DNA from: Altibacter sp. HG106
GTDB lineage: Bacteria > Bacteroidota > Bacteroidia > Flavobacteriales > Flavobacteriaceae
Direction: 5' to 3'
Assembly (NCBI RefSeq): GCF_028561755.1
Contig: NZ_JAQQTD010000004.1
Span: 186,001-250,000 of the forward strand
DNA length: 64,000 nt
The position numbers and the translations under genes are program-made. Position 1 is the first letter of the stretch. Each line of letters opens with the position of its first letter. The notes under the pieces are model-generated. The model had not been told where the DNA came from. It worked only from the letters and a program-made list of their open reading frames with translations, and did no database searches. This document shows, in pieces, positions 17,729-25,602 of this stretch.

Positions 17729-17748
17729 TAAAAAATTTATAGTACTTT

Positions 17749-17779
17749 TTTGCAACGGTAAAAAATAAGATTATATTTG
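17749..17779 (+). promoter_or_regulatory. Consensus Bacteroidota promoter of tRNA-Asn
   Basis: TTTG at 17749-17752, a spacer of exactly 19 bases, then TATATTTG at 17772-17779. This is the full consensus (TTTG-N19-TAnnTTTG) and lies 24 bases before the tRNA, the best promoter in the window. Confidence 0.85.
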
Positions 17780-17803
17780 CGTCCGCAAAAAAGGATAATT
17801 CCA

Positions 17804-17877
17804 TCCTCCATAGCTCAGTTGGTTAGAGCACCTGACTGTTAATCAGGGTGTCCTTGGTTCGAGTCCAAGTGGAGGAG
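17804..17877 (+). tRNA. tRNA-Asn (anticodon GTT)
   Basis: A full cloverleaf can be drawn. The acceptor stem pairs TCCTCCA with TGGAGGA. The D arm is GCTC...GAGC. The anticodon stem CCTGA/TCAGG encloses the loop CTGTTAA, with anticodon GTT at 17838-17840. The T arm is CTTGG-TTCGAGT-CCAAG. The discriminator is G and no CCA end is encoded. It has its own promoter and terminator and is a single gene. Confidence 0.97.
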
Positions 17878-17885
17878 CAACATCA

Positions 17886-17913
17886 AGCCGGCTATTTAGC
17901 TGGCTTTTTTTTT
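17886..17913 (+). terminator. Terminator after tRNA-Asn
   Basis: AGCCGGC and GCTGGCT form a 7-pair stem (one G-U pair) around TATTTA, followed by nine T. It ends 6 bases before the next start codon. Confidence 0.85.
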
Positions 17914-17918
17914 AGCAT

Positions 17919-18617
17919 ATGTCGAAGAAATCTTCAGAAAAAAATACGAAAAGTCGGCTTCCCCTATGGCTCTCTATTATTATAGTGGTAGGAATCATTG
18001 GCATGTATTTTCTGAATGATTCTTTCCAAGAAACCCTCAATGAGGCCTGGAATGTCCTTACTAGTAACGATCAGGAACGCATCGGCCAATGGGTCGCTGG
18101 TTTTGGGTGGTTGGGTCCGCTTGTGATCATCATTGCCATGATCGTGCAGATGTTTCTTATTGTTGTGCCTACGTTAGCGCTCATGGTGGTAAGCATTGTA
18201 GCGTACGGTCCTATTTGGGGAAGTTTAATAGTATATACCGCCATTTTTTGTGCCTCGAGTGTGGGGTATTTTATAGGCTCTTATTTCGGTGAAACGGCTG
18301 TAACCCGACTCATCGGAAACAAGGCCGAACAAAAGATCGAAGATTTTCTGGATGATTACGGGTTTTGGGCTATTGTAGTGACCCGAATGAATCCCTTACT
18401 ATCTAATGACGCCATTAGCTTTGTGGCGGGAATCCTAGGCATGAATTATTGGAAATTCATCGGCGCCACCTTACTCGGCATTACGCCGCTCACCTTGTTT
18501 ATTGCCATTCTGGGAGAACATACAGACGGGTTGAAACAAGGACTTATCTACGGGTCTATCGCCAGTTTCCTCATCTTCGGTGGATACATCTACTGGGACA
18601 AGAAAATTCGAGACTAA
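17919..18617 (+). CDS. TVP38/TMEM64 family (VTT domain) membrane protein
   Basis: The 232-residue protein has about six membrane segments and the DedA-like VTT core: GWLGPLVIIIAMIVQM, the re-entrant region with G-rich AYGPIWGSLI, and the conserved VTRMNPLLSNDAISFVAG, LG, NYWKFIGATLLG. The wider DedA/VTT group is linked to lipid scrambling or transport and envelope homeostasis; the substrate of this one is unknown. It lies just behind the tRNA terminator. Confidence 0.85.
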   Translation: MSKKSSEKNTKSRLPLWLSIIIVVGIIGMYFLNDSFQETLNEAWNVLTSNDQERIGQWVAGFGWLGPLVIIIAMIVQMFLIVVPTLALMVVSIVAYGPIWGSLIVYTAIFCASSVGYFIGSYFGETAVTRLIGNKAEQKIEDFLDDYGFWAIVVTRMNPLLSNDAISFVAGILGMNYWKFIGATLLGITPLTLFIAILGEHTDGLKQGLIYGSIASFLIFGGYIYWDKKIRD

Positions 18618-18836
18618 GCGCCCTGTGCTATTTCGTAAAAGGTTAAACCTCAGTTATTTTACGGAAAATCATTACTAACATCCATCTTATTATCGGTATC
18701 TTAAATAAGGTTTGACTCCCCAATCAAAGCAACCGATTCCGTTTCTTAATGGCCAGGCGCAAGATCTTTCTACCACGCACTTGCTCTAATAAAGGCCTTG
18801 GCAAGTTTCATGTATTAATAACTAAAAACAACTCTT

Positions 18837-21476
18837 ATGAAACGAAATTTACTGCTTTTAGAACTGGCAGCCGCTCGTTTACATCACTTCGGTGTGAATC
18901 GATTGCTGCTTTCGAACCTTCAAAAAACAGGGGTCATGCTTTGCCTGCTGTTGCTATCGACCTTCACTTTCGGTCAAAGTCAGATCTATCAAAAGGTGCA
19001 ACAACAAAAATCGAATGGCGTGAGCTTTCAGGAAACTTCTGTTTTTTCTGAAACAACCACCCGCTATCAGAACGGTGATACTTTTTACGATCTTTCGGCG
19101 GTACATCTACTTCAATTGGATGCCCCACTCGAATCGATCCCTTCGGAAGCGCTGAGTTTTCAAATCCCTTTAGGGAAGCAATCCAGTGTCACCATTGATC
19201 TGATTTCAGTACCCGAACGATTTTTTAATTACGAATTGGTCACTTCAGACGGAGAAAACCTCCCGCCCAATCAATCCGGCGCGAAACACTTTCAAGGGGT
19301 GGTACGCGGACAACCCAATAGCCTTGTTGCCATAAGTTTTTTTGATAATGATGTTATGGGACTGATTGCTACTTCCGAAGGAAATTTTAACCTCGGAAAG
19401 CTAACCGATTCCAATCAATTCATAGTGTATAATGATACTAATCTTCGGGAAACTCCTACACTGGATTGTACCACTGAAGATGATTTTGAACCCTACGATC
19501 AGGAAATACTGTTCCGAGAAGCTCCAAAACAAACACGGGCTTTCGAAACCAACTGCGTACGGTTCTATTTTGAAACCGAATTTGATATTTTTCAGAGTTT
19601 TGGCTCAGTAACCGGGGTCGAAAACTATGTTACCGCACTGTACAATCAGGTAGCCATCCTTTATATGAATGAAGGGATCGACACTTCCATCAGTATGATC
19701 AACGTTTGGACGAGCACCGATCCGTACACCTCCACAGGTACAGCGGGCTTGCTCTCACAGTTTCAGGCAAACACAGGAGCCTTTACCGGAGACCTTGGAC
19801 AACTCTTAACATTCCGAAACGTAGGAGGAGGTCGTGCCGCAGGTTTCGATGGGATTTGCAACCCTAATTCAGATCTTAGCCTATCCGTTTCCGGGAATCT
19901 AACCTCCACGGTTACGAATGTTCCTACCTATAGTTGGAATGTCATGGTGGTCACCCACGAATTTGGCCATTTATTTGGCTCTAGACATACCCATGCTTGT
20001 GTGTGGAATGGAAATAATACTGCGATTGATGGCTGCGCCGGATTTACAGAGGGTAGCTGCTCCTTACCAGGAATTCCTTCCACGGGAGGGACCATTATGA
20101 GCTACTGTCATATTCAGACCGTAGGAATTAATTTCACCAATGGTTTCGGGCAACAACCGGGGAACGTGATCCGTGCGGAAGTAGCGAACGGAGGCTGTTT
20201 GGGCTCTTGTTCTCCCTGTCCGGTGACCTCTAACCCATTCGATTTATACACGAAAGACAGACCCTTCGATGTGGGGAATGAACCCAATCCCGATACCGGA
20301 CCGATGTGGATTAGTGAAGATATCTGGGTACGTCAATCGCTGGACGGAGGAACGACGCCTCAAAATCCAGAATTTAAGCTGCTTGAACCGAACGGTGTCT
20401 ACGTAACTGTGCGCAATCGTGGTACGACTACTTCCGATTGTGCCGTATTGAAAGTGTATTTCAGTAAAGCCTCTACTGGCTTACAATGGCCTACACATTT
20501 TAATAACTACTATCAGAATGTGGGGGGTTCTAGCGTATTGCATGGTGATATCATTGGGACGGCCATCGTACCCTCCTTGGCACCCGGAGCCTCGACGCTT
20601 GTTGAAATTCCATGGTATCCGCCCAATCCGGCTGATTTTACCAACGATGTCCACCATTTTTGCTTGGTATCTCGCATCTTATCAGACAACGATCCTATGA
20701 ATAGTGAGGTTGCTGGAAGTGTGAGTCCGAATGTTCGAAATAACAACAATATCGCTTGGAAAAATTTGAGTGTGTATGATGTAGATCCGGTTAACCTGCC
20801 ACCACCTACCAGTGTCTTTGTTCGTGGTATCGATCGTGAGTCTGAGCGGGTTCGAATTCGTTTCTACGGAAGAGGATTTGAAGATTACATCCCGGGGCCA
20901 TATTTCGAAAATGGAGACGTGTTAGTGACCATTGAACCAGAATTATTTGAACGGATGCTACAAGCAGGAAGTTTGGAAAATGATGGTGTTAAAATAGTTG
21001 ATGATAATGTGGTACAATTATATTCCCCGGAAGCAGTGTTTACCAATGTTCCGGTTCGTTATAATGAAACGTTCTCACTTGGGTTCCAATTCCGGTTGGA
21101 CGAGGGTGTGACACTAAAAGAAGGGGAAGGATTCCTACTGGATGTGGTTCAAGAAGACCAGTATGGACGTGTCATGCAAGGTGGAGAACGCTTCTTCATC
21201 ACCGATGAAAAAGAGCGTTCCGCCATAAGTGATGTTAATAGTTTCGATTTCAGTATCGTGCCGAATCCGAATAATGGTTCCTTTGAAATTCTTACGGAAA
21301 AGGTAACGACGGGATCGTATGAAGTACTCGATATATACGGGGTAACGATTGCGAGAGGATCGTTTAATGCAACCCGAAATGTCTCGATCGACCTCAATAC
21401 ATCTCCAAGCGGAGTATATTTTGTCAAAGTAAGTGCTAACGGATCGATAGCGACACAAATGATGGTGAAACAGTAA
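18837..21476 (+). CDS. Reprolysin-like zinc metalloprotease with T9SS sorting domain
   Basis: The 879-residue protein has the metzincin zinc motif HEFGHLFGSRH at 374-384 with a downstream Met-turn candidate (TIMSYCH). The preceding 330 residues are a propeptide-like region and the first half of the catalytic domain. After a linker with beta domains it ends in a type A T9SS sorting domain (NPNNGSFEI ... GVYFVKV ... MMVKQ), so it is secreted through the type IX system. The hydrophobic signal core starts only near residue 34; the Met at 18936 could be the true start. A hairpin terminator follows. Confidence 0.9.
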   Translation: MKRNLLLLELAAARLHHFGVNRLLLSNLQKTGVMLCLLLLSTFTFGQSQIYQKVQQQKSNGVSFQETSVFSETTTRYQNGDTFYDLSAVHLLQLDAPLESIPSEALSFQIPLGKQSSVTIDLISVPERFFNYELVTSDGENLPPNQSGAKHFQGVVRGQPNSLVAISFFDNDVMGLIATSEGNFNLGKLTDSNQFIVYNDTNLRETPTLDCTTEDDFEPYDQEILFREAPKQTRAFETNCVRFYFETEFDIFQSFGSVTGVENYVTALYNQVAILYMNEGIDTSISMINVWTSTDPYTSTGTAGLLSQFQANTGAFTGDLGQLLTFRNVGGGRAAGFDGICNPNSDLSLSVSGNLTSTVTNVPTYSWNVMVVTHEFGHLFGSRHTHACVWNGNNTAIDGCAGFTEGSCSLPGIPSTGGTIMSYCHIQTVGINFTNGFGQQPGNVIRAEVANGGCLGSCSPCPVTSNPFDLYTKDRPFDVGNEPNPDTGPMWISEDIWVRQSLDGGTTPQNPEFKLLEPNGVYVTVRNRGTTTSDCAVLKVYFSKASTGLQWPTHFNNYYQNVGGSSVLHGDIIGTAIVPSLAPGASTLVEIPWYPPNPADFTNDVHHFCLVSRILSDNDPMNSEVAGSVSPNVRNNNNIAWKNLSVYDVDPVNLPPPTSVFVRGIDRESERVRIRFYGRGFEDYIPGPYFENGDVLVTIEPELFERMLQAGSLENDGVKIVDDNVVQLYSPEAVFTNVPVRYNETFSLGFQFRLDEGVTLKEGEGFLLDVVQEDQYGRVMQGGERFFITDEKERSAISDVNSFDFSIVPNPNNGSFEILTEKVTTGSYEVLDIYGVTIARGSFNATRNVSIDLNTSPSGVYFVKVSANGSIATQMMVKQ

Positions 21477-21499
21477 TTGTTTCCCCTCACGAACTGTAT

Positions 21500-21528
21500 A
21501 AACCCTGTCATATATGGCAGGGTTTTTT
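21500..21528 (+). terminator. Terminator after the T9SS metalloprotease
   Basis: Arms AAACCCTGTCA (21500-21510) and TGGCAGGGTTT (21515-21525) pair over 11 positions with one G-U, loop TATA, then a T run. It sits 24 bases after the stop. Confidence 0.85.
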
Positions 21529-21683
21529 AATGTTTGCGCTAGTAACGTAAATTGCAGGTTTTAAGGTTAGCTATAACCTTCTTTGCAGTAAGAAACCATC
21601 GCAAATGTCAATACCTGCATTTTCGTTATCTTTAACGCATCGATTTTGACAAACTGTATTGATAAACCTTCAAATGCGTAGCT

Positions 21684-23714
21684 ATGAAATTAATGGCAGT
21701 CGTACAATTTGTCTTTTTTATACTCTTAAGCAGCCATGGCGTTGCACAAGAGAAGCCTTCACTCGAACGTCAAGTTCAGGAGCTTTCAGAAAAAGTTCAA
21801 ACAACCACCGGTAAAGAAAAATTAAAATGGCTCGACAGCCTCGCGACTATCACTTATGGGTATTCGGAATTTAATTTTGATTCCTTAGCAATTGCAACTA
21901 TTAAACATTCAATTTCGATTGATTCCGTCGATGTTGGAGCTTATCATGTGGTCAATAGAATGTATAACTTCACCGGTAGAAATTCGAATCCAGATAGTTC
22001 CAAACAGATCTTTGAATCGTTCAAAGAACAGCATATTTCGAAGGTTAAGAAACATAGAAGGATCGCTAATTTCTATAAAGCCGGCGGCCTCCTATACTAC
22101 AATCGTAACGAATACAATACGTCATTGACGTATTACGATGAAGCGCTTAAAGCCGCAAAAAAAACAACGGATTCTCAAGCCATTGGAGAGATATATATGG
22201 GGAAGGGAATGGTTTATTATGCGCTAGGAGCTATTTTGCCTTCCTCTCAAAACCTTCAAAAATCAATCCCGTATTTCCGCAGTACAGGCAGTACCTCGGC
22301 GATCATCAATGTTAAAAATGTGATGACAAGCCTGTATTCGAGCAACGGCTTCTATGAGCAAGCAGAAAAAGAGCGCAATGAAGCGATTGCCTTGGCGGAA
22401 GAAGTCTCGCATCACCTATTTCTGTCGCAACTTTATTTCAATCAATCTGCAGAACTCAGAAATCGTGGAAAGGTTGAAGAAAGTCTGCCTTACCTAGAAA
22501 AAGCACTAGCAGCCATTGAACAATCACCTTATAAAAACTATTATAAACCTATCTACCTCGCAGGCATGGTTAGCGCACAGGCAAGAGCTGGAAATCTAAC
22601 AATGACCGAGAAATATTGGAATCTGTTAAAACAAGAAGACTTAAGAACCGCTTCGGGGGAAAATCAAGCGTATTATCTGGAGGCACAGATGCAACGCGCA
22701 TTTGCTCTTGGAAATTTTGAGCGAGCGTCGGGATTGGGAGAATCGTTGCGCGAACTACGTGCCGAAACAAATAATCTGGAAGGCCTTCGGGATGCAGAAC
22801 AATTCTTGTCTAAAACCTATCGTGCATCAGGGAGGTATCAAGAAGCTCTGGAGCACAATATCCGCTTTCACACGCTGAATGATTCGCTAACAAATATAAC
22901 GAAAGCCAACGCGTTGAGTTATTATCAAACCTTGTACGAAACCGAAAAACGAGATTATAAAATTTCAGCACAAAACAATAGAATCAATTTGTTGGATGCG
23001 AAGAACCAACTAAAAAATCAATGGTTGCTGTTTGGAGGTCTTGGTCTGTTATTCGTTTTTAGTACGATTGTCGCGCTACGATCACGGCACTTTGCCAAAC
23101 GCAAGCAAAAAATGCAACAAGAATTTGCTCAAAACGTGCTATTGGTACAAGAGTCGGAACGAAAGCATATTGCCAAAGAACTTCATGACGGACTTGGACA
23201 ACGCTTGCTGTTAATTAAAAATACCTCCCTTATTAATCCAGGTAAAGTTCCCGAAATGGTGGATGCTTCCATCGAAGAAATTCGGGCGTTATCTAGAAAT
23301 TTGCATCCTGTAGGACTGGAAAAATTCGGGCTGACAAAAGCAATCGTCAATATGGTTGATGAAGTGAATGAGGCGACTGAAATTTTTATTTCCGAAGAAG
23401 TTGATAATATTGACGGGAAGTTTCCGGAAGAGCAAGAGATTTATTTGTACAGAATAATTCAGGAATGTCTGAATAATATCATAAAACACAGTCATGCCAC
23501 TGCCTCGAAAGTTTCGGTTGATGATTCCGAAGACAAAGTTATCATTACCGTTGAAGACAACGGGAAGGGGTTTCAGATGGATAAAGGAATTAAAAAAGCA
23601 AAAAGTTTCGGATTACAATCACTGACGGAACGAGTCGATTACCTCAAAGGAAAAATCGAATTTGAGAGTTTTCCGGAGAAAGGAACCAAAGTAATAATCA
23701 CGCTATATAAATAA
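21684..23714 (+). CDS. TPR-containing sensor histidine kinase (NarL/HisKA_3 type)
   Basis: Domain order in 676 residues: signal peptide (1-21), periplasmic TPR region (about 30-420), one membrane helix (about 447-465), coiled coil, HisKA_3 dimerisation domain with the phospho-acceptor His501 (KELHDGLGQ) and HATPase_c (DNGKGF, SFGLQSLTERV). Ligand sensing by periplasmic TPRs is common in Bacteroidota; the signal is unknown. The partner regulator starts 3 bases after the stop. The next genes encode surface proteins, so control of those is a reasonable guess. A -7-like box TATCTTTA lies at 21627-21634. Confidence 0.93.
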   Translation: MKLMAVVQFVFFILLSSHGVAQEKPSLERQVQELSEKVQTTTGKEKLKWLDSLATITYGYSEFNFDSLAIATIKHSISIDSVDVGAYHVVNRMYNFTGRNSNPDSSKQIFESFKEQHISKVKKHRRIANFYKAGGLLYYNRNEYNTSLTYYDEALKAAKKTTDSQAIGEIYMGKGMVYYALGAILPSSQNLQKSIPYFRSTGSTSAIINVKNVMTSLYSSNGFYEQAEKERNEAIALAEEVSHHLFLSQLYFNQSAELRNRGKVEESLPYLEKALAAIEQSPYKNYYKPIYLAGMVSAQARAGNLTMTEKYWNLLKQEDLRTASGENQAYYLEAQMQRAFALGNFERASGLGESLRELRAETNNLEGLRDAEQFLSKTYRASGRYQEALEHNIRFHTLNDSLTNITKANALSYYQTLYETEKRDYKISAQNNRINLLDAKNQLKNQWLLFGGLGLLFVFSTIVALRSRHFAKRKQKMQQEFAQNVLLVQESERKHIAKELHDGLGQRLLLIKNTSLINPGKVPEMVDASIEEIRALSRNLHPVGLEKFGLTKAIVNMVDEVNEATEIFISEEVDNIDGKFPEEQEIYLYRIIQECLNNIIKHSHATASKVSVDDSEDKVIITVEDNGKGFQMDKGIKKAKSFGLQSLTERVDYLKGKIEFESFPEKGTKVIITLYK

Positions 23715-23717
23715 GTA

Positions 23718-24350
23718 TTGGAAGCGAATATTAAAATTGTTATCGCTGATGACCATCCACTACTGTTGGAGGGAATTGTATCTGTAATACAGAAGCACTA
23801 TCCCGAGTTTGAGATTTATAAAGCTTCAAACGGAGCATCAGCGCTACAATTGATTACAGAAGAAGTTCCGGACATCGCCATTTTAGATATCGAAATGCCC
23901 TTACTCAACGGGATTGAAGTGGCTACTAAATCAAGAGCATTGAATGTGGCGACAAAGATCGTGTTCCTTACGCTTCACAAGGAAAAATCATTTTTCGATG
24001 AAATACAACGCTTAGATGTCGAAGGATATGTACTGAAAGAATTCTCCATACAAGAGATCATCGTATGTATCGAAAAAGTTCTCAAAGGTGAGACTTATTA
24101 TAGCAGTCATATTCAAAAATTCTTGCAAAAAGGTGATAGTGGCCTGCCGCAGTTTACCAAAACTGAAACGAACATCCTTAAACTTATCGCCCAAGGAAGA
24201 ACTTCGAAAGAAATTGCTGAGATGCTTTTTGTGTCTCAAAAAACAGTTGACTCCCACCGTTATAACATATCCAAAAAACTCAACTTACCCGGCGAAAAAA
24301 ATAGTCTTCTGAAGTGGGTATTGAAAAATGCTTCCAGAATTAAGGGGTAA
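23718..24350 (+). CDS. NarL/FixJ-family response regulator
   Basis: A receiver domain (acidic pair Asp11-Asp12, phospho-acceptor Asp57 in ILDIEMP, conserved Lys in switch region) is joined to a LuxR-type HTH (about 145-205: TKTETNILKLIAQGRTSKEI). The only usable start is TTG at 23718, because an in-frame TAA lies two codons upstream. It is the cognate partner of the preceding HisKA_3 kinase. Length 210 aa is normal. Confidence 0.93.
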   Translation: MEANIKIVIADDHPLLLEGIVSVIQKHYPEFEIYKASNGASALQLITEEVPDIAILDIEMPLLNGIEVATKSRALNVATKIVFLTLHKEKSFFDEIQRLDVEGYVLKEFSIQEIIVCIEKVLKGETYYSSHIQKFLQKGDSGLPQFTKTETNILKLIAQGRTSKEIAEMLFVSQKTVDSHRYNISKKLNLPGEKNSLLKWVLKNASRIKG

Positions 24351-24456
24351 CCCTTAGAAAAATCGGGGTTTCGCCCTATAGCTTTCCGCTTGATGGTGTT
24401 TTTTCTTTACATCAACAATTCAACATGAAAGAATTGTCGTACAAAACCCATCGATT

Positions 24457-24939
24457 ATGGCAACAAAATTATTCTACGTTGGGGTCTTCCTGGCCTCCTG
24501 TTCCGTAACGGGACAACAACTCCAACGCTCCTCCATCGGGATGAGCGGACAATCTACTACTGTAAATAGGAAATACGTAAGCGAAAGTGTAGGGCAACAA
24601 AGTGTCTTAGGAACCTTTGCCACCAACAATCACGTGGCAAGGCAAGGATTTCAACAGCCTTTGCTTAAAATTACACCGCTACCACAGGAGTACGATGCAC
24701 TAAATGCCGTCTTATTCCCGAATCCCGCTGTTTCCATAGTACACATACAGTTTTATGAAGAGCTGGATAATCCTGTCGAGTTCTCATTGTATGATAACAG
24801 CGGTCGCTTAGTGCGTACGGCAGTACTGGAACCATCAGTACAAGTTCAAATTGACGTTACCGGGATCGCTTCAGGAAGTTATATCGTTCGTATCGTTTCC
24901 GGTAATAAATCGCTTCAAGCTAAACTCCTCAAATACTAA
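24457..24939 (+). CDS. Minimal T9SS type A sorting-domain protein, 160 aa
   Basis: A signal peptide (about 1-19, ending VTGQQ) is followed by a short region of the type seen in front of sorting domains (VSESVGQQSVLGTF, ARQGFQQPLL). The last 90 residues are a type A T9SS C-terminal domain (LFPNPAVSIVHIQF ... GSYIVRIVSGNKSLQAKLLKY). There is almost no cargo domain. It precedes the outer-membrane and repeat-fibre genes with a 4-base gap, suggesting one transcript. Confidence 0.8.
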   Translation: MATKLFYVGVFLASCSVTGQQLQRSSIGMSGQSTTVNRKYVSESVGQQSVLGTFATNNHVARQGFQQPLLKITPLPQEYDALNAVLFPNPAVSIVHIQFYEELDNPVEFSLYDNSGRLVRTAVLEPSVQVQIDVTGIASGSYIVRIVSGNKSLQAKLLKY

Positions 24940-24943
24940 TCTT

Positions 24944-25600
24944 ATGAAAACACTACTATTTCTGCTGTTAGGCATGTTGGCAGCAAGCAGTACGGCTCAA
25001 GAGTTCATGATTCAAGGGGGACAGTCCTTCACCTCATTTGAGTATTGTGATTCACAAAACAAGGCGTTAGAAAACCTACAATCTAAAAATTTACCTTTTC
25101 TCTCCGTGGGAACTCGAATTCCGCTATGGGAAGAAAAACTGCAAATTACAGCGGGGCTTCGACTACATCAATACGGAGCCATAGGCAGCGACAATATTCT
25201 AGGCAATTATTATGAATGGACCACATCCTACGCCGGATTACAGGTAGGGATCGATGCTCAGCTATTTGAAATTGATAGGTTCACATTGCATCTAACGGGC
25301 GATTTAGGTCCGGAATTCCTGGTTCAGGGAACCCAAACGCTCAATAATCAAGTATTCGACTTAAAGGATACCGCTGATTTTGACGGGCCCATTATCCGAT
25401 ACAATGGAGGCGCCTTATTTCAATACAAGCTTACCAGCTTGCTTTCTGCGGGGGTGCATTACACCTATGGAATCACATCTAAAATTGGCAAAAAAGGCGA
25501 GCAACTACGATACAACGCTCATGATCTTGGCGTGTCACTTTTTTTCAGCCTAGCAAAACATGAAAATGATACCAATTCTCAAATTGAAAAAACCCAATAA
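24944..25600 (+). CDS. Outer-membrane beta-barrel-like protein, 218 aa
   Basis: Signal peptide MKTLLFLLLGMLAASSTAQ, then alternating strands (LQITAGLRLHQYGAIG, YAGLQVGIDAQLF, FTLHLTGDLGPEFL, LLSAGVHYTYGI, DLGVSLFFSLA), consistent with an 8- to 10-stranded barrel. The ATG at 24944 is chosen over an upstream in-frame start inside the preceding gene. It lies between a T9SS-CTD protein and a repeat-rich protein with gaps of 4 and 2 bases. No specific family is recognised. Confidence 0.75.
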   Translation: MKTLLFLLLGMLAASSTAQEFMIQGGQSFTSFEYCDSQNKALENLQSKNLPFLSVGTRIPLWEEKLQITAGLRLHQYGAIGSDNILGNYYEWTTSYAGLQVGIDAQLFEIDRFTLHLTGDLGPEFLVQGTQTLNNQVFDLKDTADFDGPIIRYNGGALFQYKLTSLLSAGVHYTYGITSKIGKKGEQLRYNAHDLGVSLFFSLAKHENDTNSQIEKTQ

Positions 25601-25602
25601 TT

